Assembly: GCA_022841825.1 (NCBI GenBank)
Contig: JALHQT010000003.1
Location: 124,001-188,000, forward strand
Reading direction: 5' to 3'
DNA from: Anaerolineae bacterium
GTDB lineage: Bacteria > Chloroflexota > Anaerolineae > Aggregatilineales > Phototrophicaceae
Length of the DNA: 64,000 nt
Shown: positions 62,944-64,000 of the stretch, piece by piece
How the letters are laid out: each line of letters opens with the position of its first letter
Numbering within the stretch: the stretch's first letter is position 1
Made by a program: the position numbers and the translations under genes
The notes under the pieces: generated by a model
Seen by the model: the letters and a program-made list of their open reading frames with translations, nothing else
What the model was told of the DNA's origin: nothing
Database searches by the model: none

Positions 62944-64000
62944 CTATTGTTCCCACATTTCCTGCTGCCGCTTGCGTTCGACTTCGCATAACTGCGTCAG
63001 CTTCGCGATAACCTGTTCACGAACCTCATCGCGCATCAACGTTCCCTGCCAGACATTCGCCAGCTCATCCGAAAGGCGTTCCAATCGCCAGATCGCAGTT
63101 GCGGGGTTTTCGACCTCGATGGATGAGTCGGTACTCGCCCATATTAGGGCGGGCGTAACCCACTTTTGTATTCCGTCAGCCTTCAGAAACTGCCCCAACC
63201 GCGCGGCGTTCCTACGAGCCTGCTCGCTCGGCTTTTGCTTCTGCCGTAAGCTTGACCATCGCCCCTTCTTCAGATAGAGCCAGTGGTCACCCTGATAGCG
63301 GTACGCGCCATTCCAGTTCTTGATCTCCAACGCCCATAATCCCGTAGGTCCGACCAGAATCATGTCGATGTCACCACTCTGCCCAGGGATCATGACATTG
63401 CGGAAGAGCGTCCACTGCCCGTCGAGAGTGCGTTCGATCACCTCTAACGCCCGCTCTTCGCCTTCCGCGCCACGCTCATGCTGTTTGATCTTCTTCTCTG
63501 TCCACTTTACACATGCCTCAAATGCAACATCAAATAGTTTTAAGCCTCCCAGTAGAATTCCTATGAAGATTACCACCCCGATGATCAGGATGGGGTTTGC
63601 GTTCATTTGATCGACCGCTGCACTTGGATTGAATTGATCGAGTGAACCAAGATTCCAGATCACTGCAACGCCCAATAATGTAAACAACGTACCGTAGAGC
63701 AAGCCCAACAAGAGTGTATATGCGTATGTCCGGCGGATGGCGAAGCTCTTACCGGACGAGACAACCTTTACCGACTCCATCAGGGGTGATGGCTCATCCA
63801 AAGCCTGTTCGAGCCGGGCGCTCATTAGTGTCATCGCTGCCTCGCGCACGCGCGCATTGCGGGCGCGCTCGACGGCGTAACCCAGATCTTTGAGCGTAAG
63901 CTGCTGCGTATCGATCAGCTCGCCCATCGATTGCCCTGCGAACGGTTGAAACGGCCAGGGTGTGCTGCGTGCGTCTGCGAGCGAAAGTCTTAGCTTCAAT
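62944..64000 (-). CDS. NERD-domain membrane protein (partial, 5' end outside window)
   Basis: At least 351 residues, open to the window edge; the first visible codon is not a start, so the beginning lies to the right. Residues 85-165 hold two membrane helices (TLLLGLLYGTLFTLLGVAVIW and PILIIGVVIFIGILLGGLKL). A NERD (nuclease-related) domain follows: RNVMIPGQSGDIDMILVGPTGLWALEIKNWNG, with the D and E-x-K of the PD-(D/E)XK fold. NERD proteins are predicted nucleases of unknown role. The lower strand and the A+T-richer sequence separate it from the Uma2 gene. Confidence 0.85.
   Translation of the reverse strand, partial: LKLRLSLADARSTPWPFQPFAGQSMGELIDTQQLTLKDLGYAVERARNARVREAAMTLMSARLEQALDEPSPLMESVKVVSSGKSFAIRRTYAYTLLLGLLYGTLFTLLGVAVIWNLGSLDQFNPSAAVDQMNANPILIIGVVIFIGILLGGLKLFDVAFEACVKWTEKKIKQHERGAEGEERALEVIERTLDGQWTLFRNVMIPGQSGDIDMILVGPTGLWALEIKNWNGAYRYQGDHWLYLKKGRWSSLRQKQKPSEQARRNAARLGQFLKADGIQKWVTPALIWASTDSSIEVENPATAIWRLERLSDELANVWQGTLMRDEVREQVIAKLTQLCEVERKRQQEMWEQ

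Noticed and set aside
1-64000. tRNA, rRNA or replication origin
   Set aside because: No cloverleaf with a TTC-loop consensus, no rRNA sequence and no DnaA-box cluster was found by eye.

Overview
The window reads like a chromosomal segment of a G+C-rich Gram-positive-type or Chloroflexota-like bacterium; Chloroflexota (Anaerolineae or relatives) is my best guess. The reasons are a T-box leader on pheS, paired NarL-type kinases, a Uma2-family endonuclease, proteins of STAND and formylglycine-generating-enzyme (FGE) type, Thr/Pro stalk proteins, many GT-C-like membrane proteins and very abundant small palindromic repeats. This placement is inference from gene content. No rRNA, tRNA, CRISPR array, phage or complete insertion sequence is visible.

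Layout. 1-3.5 kb: the end of a PucC/BCD-type MFS transporter, an NAD(P)-binding reductase, a fold-back MITE-like element, a DsbA/FrnE oxidoreductase, an HxlR regulator and a secreted protein. 3.6-7.5 kb: a GT2 glycosyltransferase followed by two tandem paralogous membrane proteins. 7.6-15.2 kb: PepF, pterin carbinolamine dehydratase, an MBL hydrolase, an M24 peptidase, a PP2C-like/propeller membrane protein and a Thr/Pro stalk protein. 15.5-23 kb: modBA, then a T-box-controlled pheS, small membrane protein, YeiH-type transporter and pheT. 23-30.7 kb: a STAND/FGE-like protein, aldo-keto reductase, Fur, a low-G+C pair of unknown genes, a DUF385-type oxidoreductase and a GT-C protein. 30.9-36.2 kb: a TIR membrane protein, a second GT-C protein and small secreted or membrane proteins. 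36.4-45.4 kb: LtrA, a GH13 glucosidase, a membrane protein, two histidine kinases sharing one response regulator, and two LysE exporters. 45.7-55.3 kb: an esterase, kinase-like and methyltransferase genes, a large LuxR/AAA regulator, an FKBP isomerase, Maf, and a rhamnose isomerase divergent from a DeoR regulator. 55.4-64 kb: a PPC-repeat metallopeptidase, a three-gene ABC-2 exporter, a Uma2 endonuclease and a NERD protein.

Three patterns run across the window and are its most unusual content. (1) The last few dozen bases of a gene recur, often in frame with the stop codon, just beyond a neighbouring inserted gene: GT2, pheT, fur, GH13 (twice) and the response regulator. (2) Elements with arms built from tandem degenerate 7-8-mers, usually facing each other in inverted orientation, sit at promoters and stop codons. 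One family (unit GTGCGNR) also lies inside two membrane-protein genes, where it is translated in frame into recognisable shared peptides. (3) A second family of short palindromes (core GGGGCG/GGGACG, arms meeting around CATG or AT) is scattered between genes, inside coding regions, over the modA start codon and inside the pheS T-box leader.

Regulation that can be read directly: the T-box (probable specifier UUC) on pheS; palindromic operators at the PucC-like, HxlR and DUF385 promoters; three TTTC motifs at exact 10-bp spacing before the DeoR gene; and -10 boxes 6-7 nt upstream of the ATG of fur, maf and one GT-C gene, suggesting leaderless transcripts.
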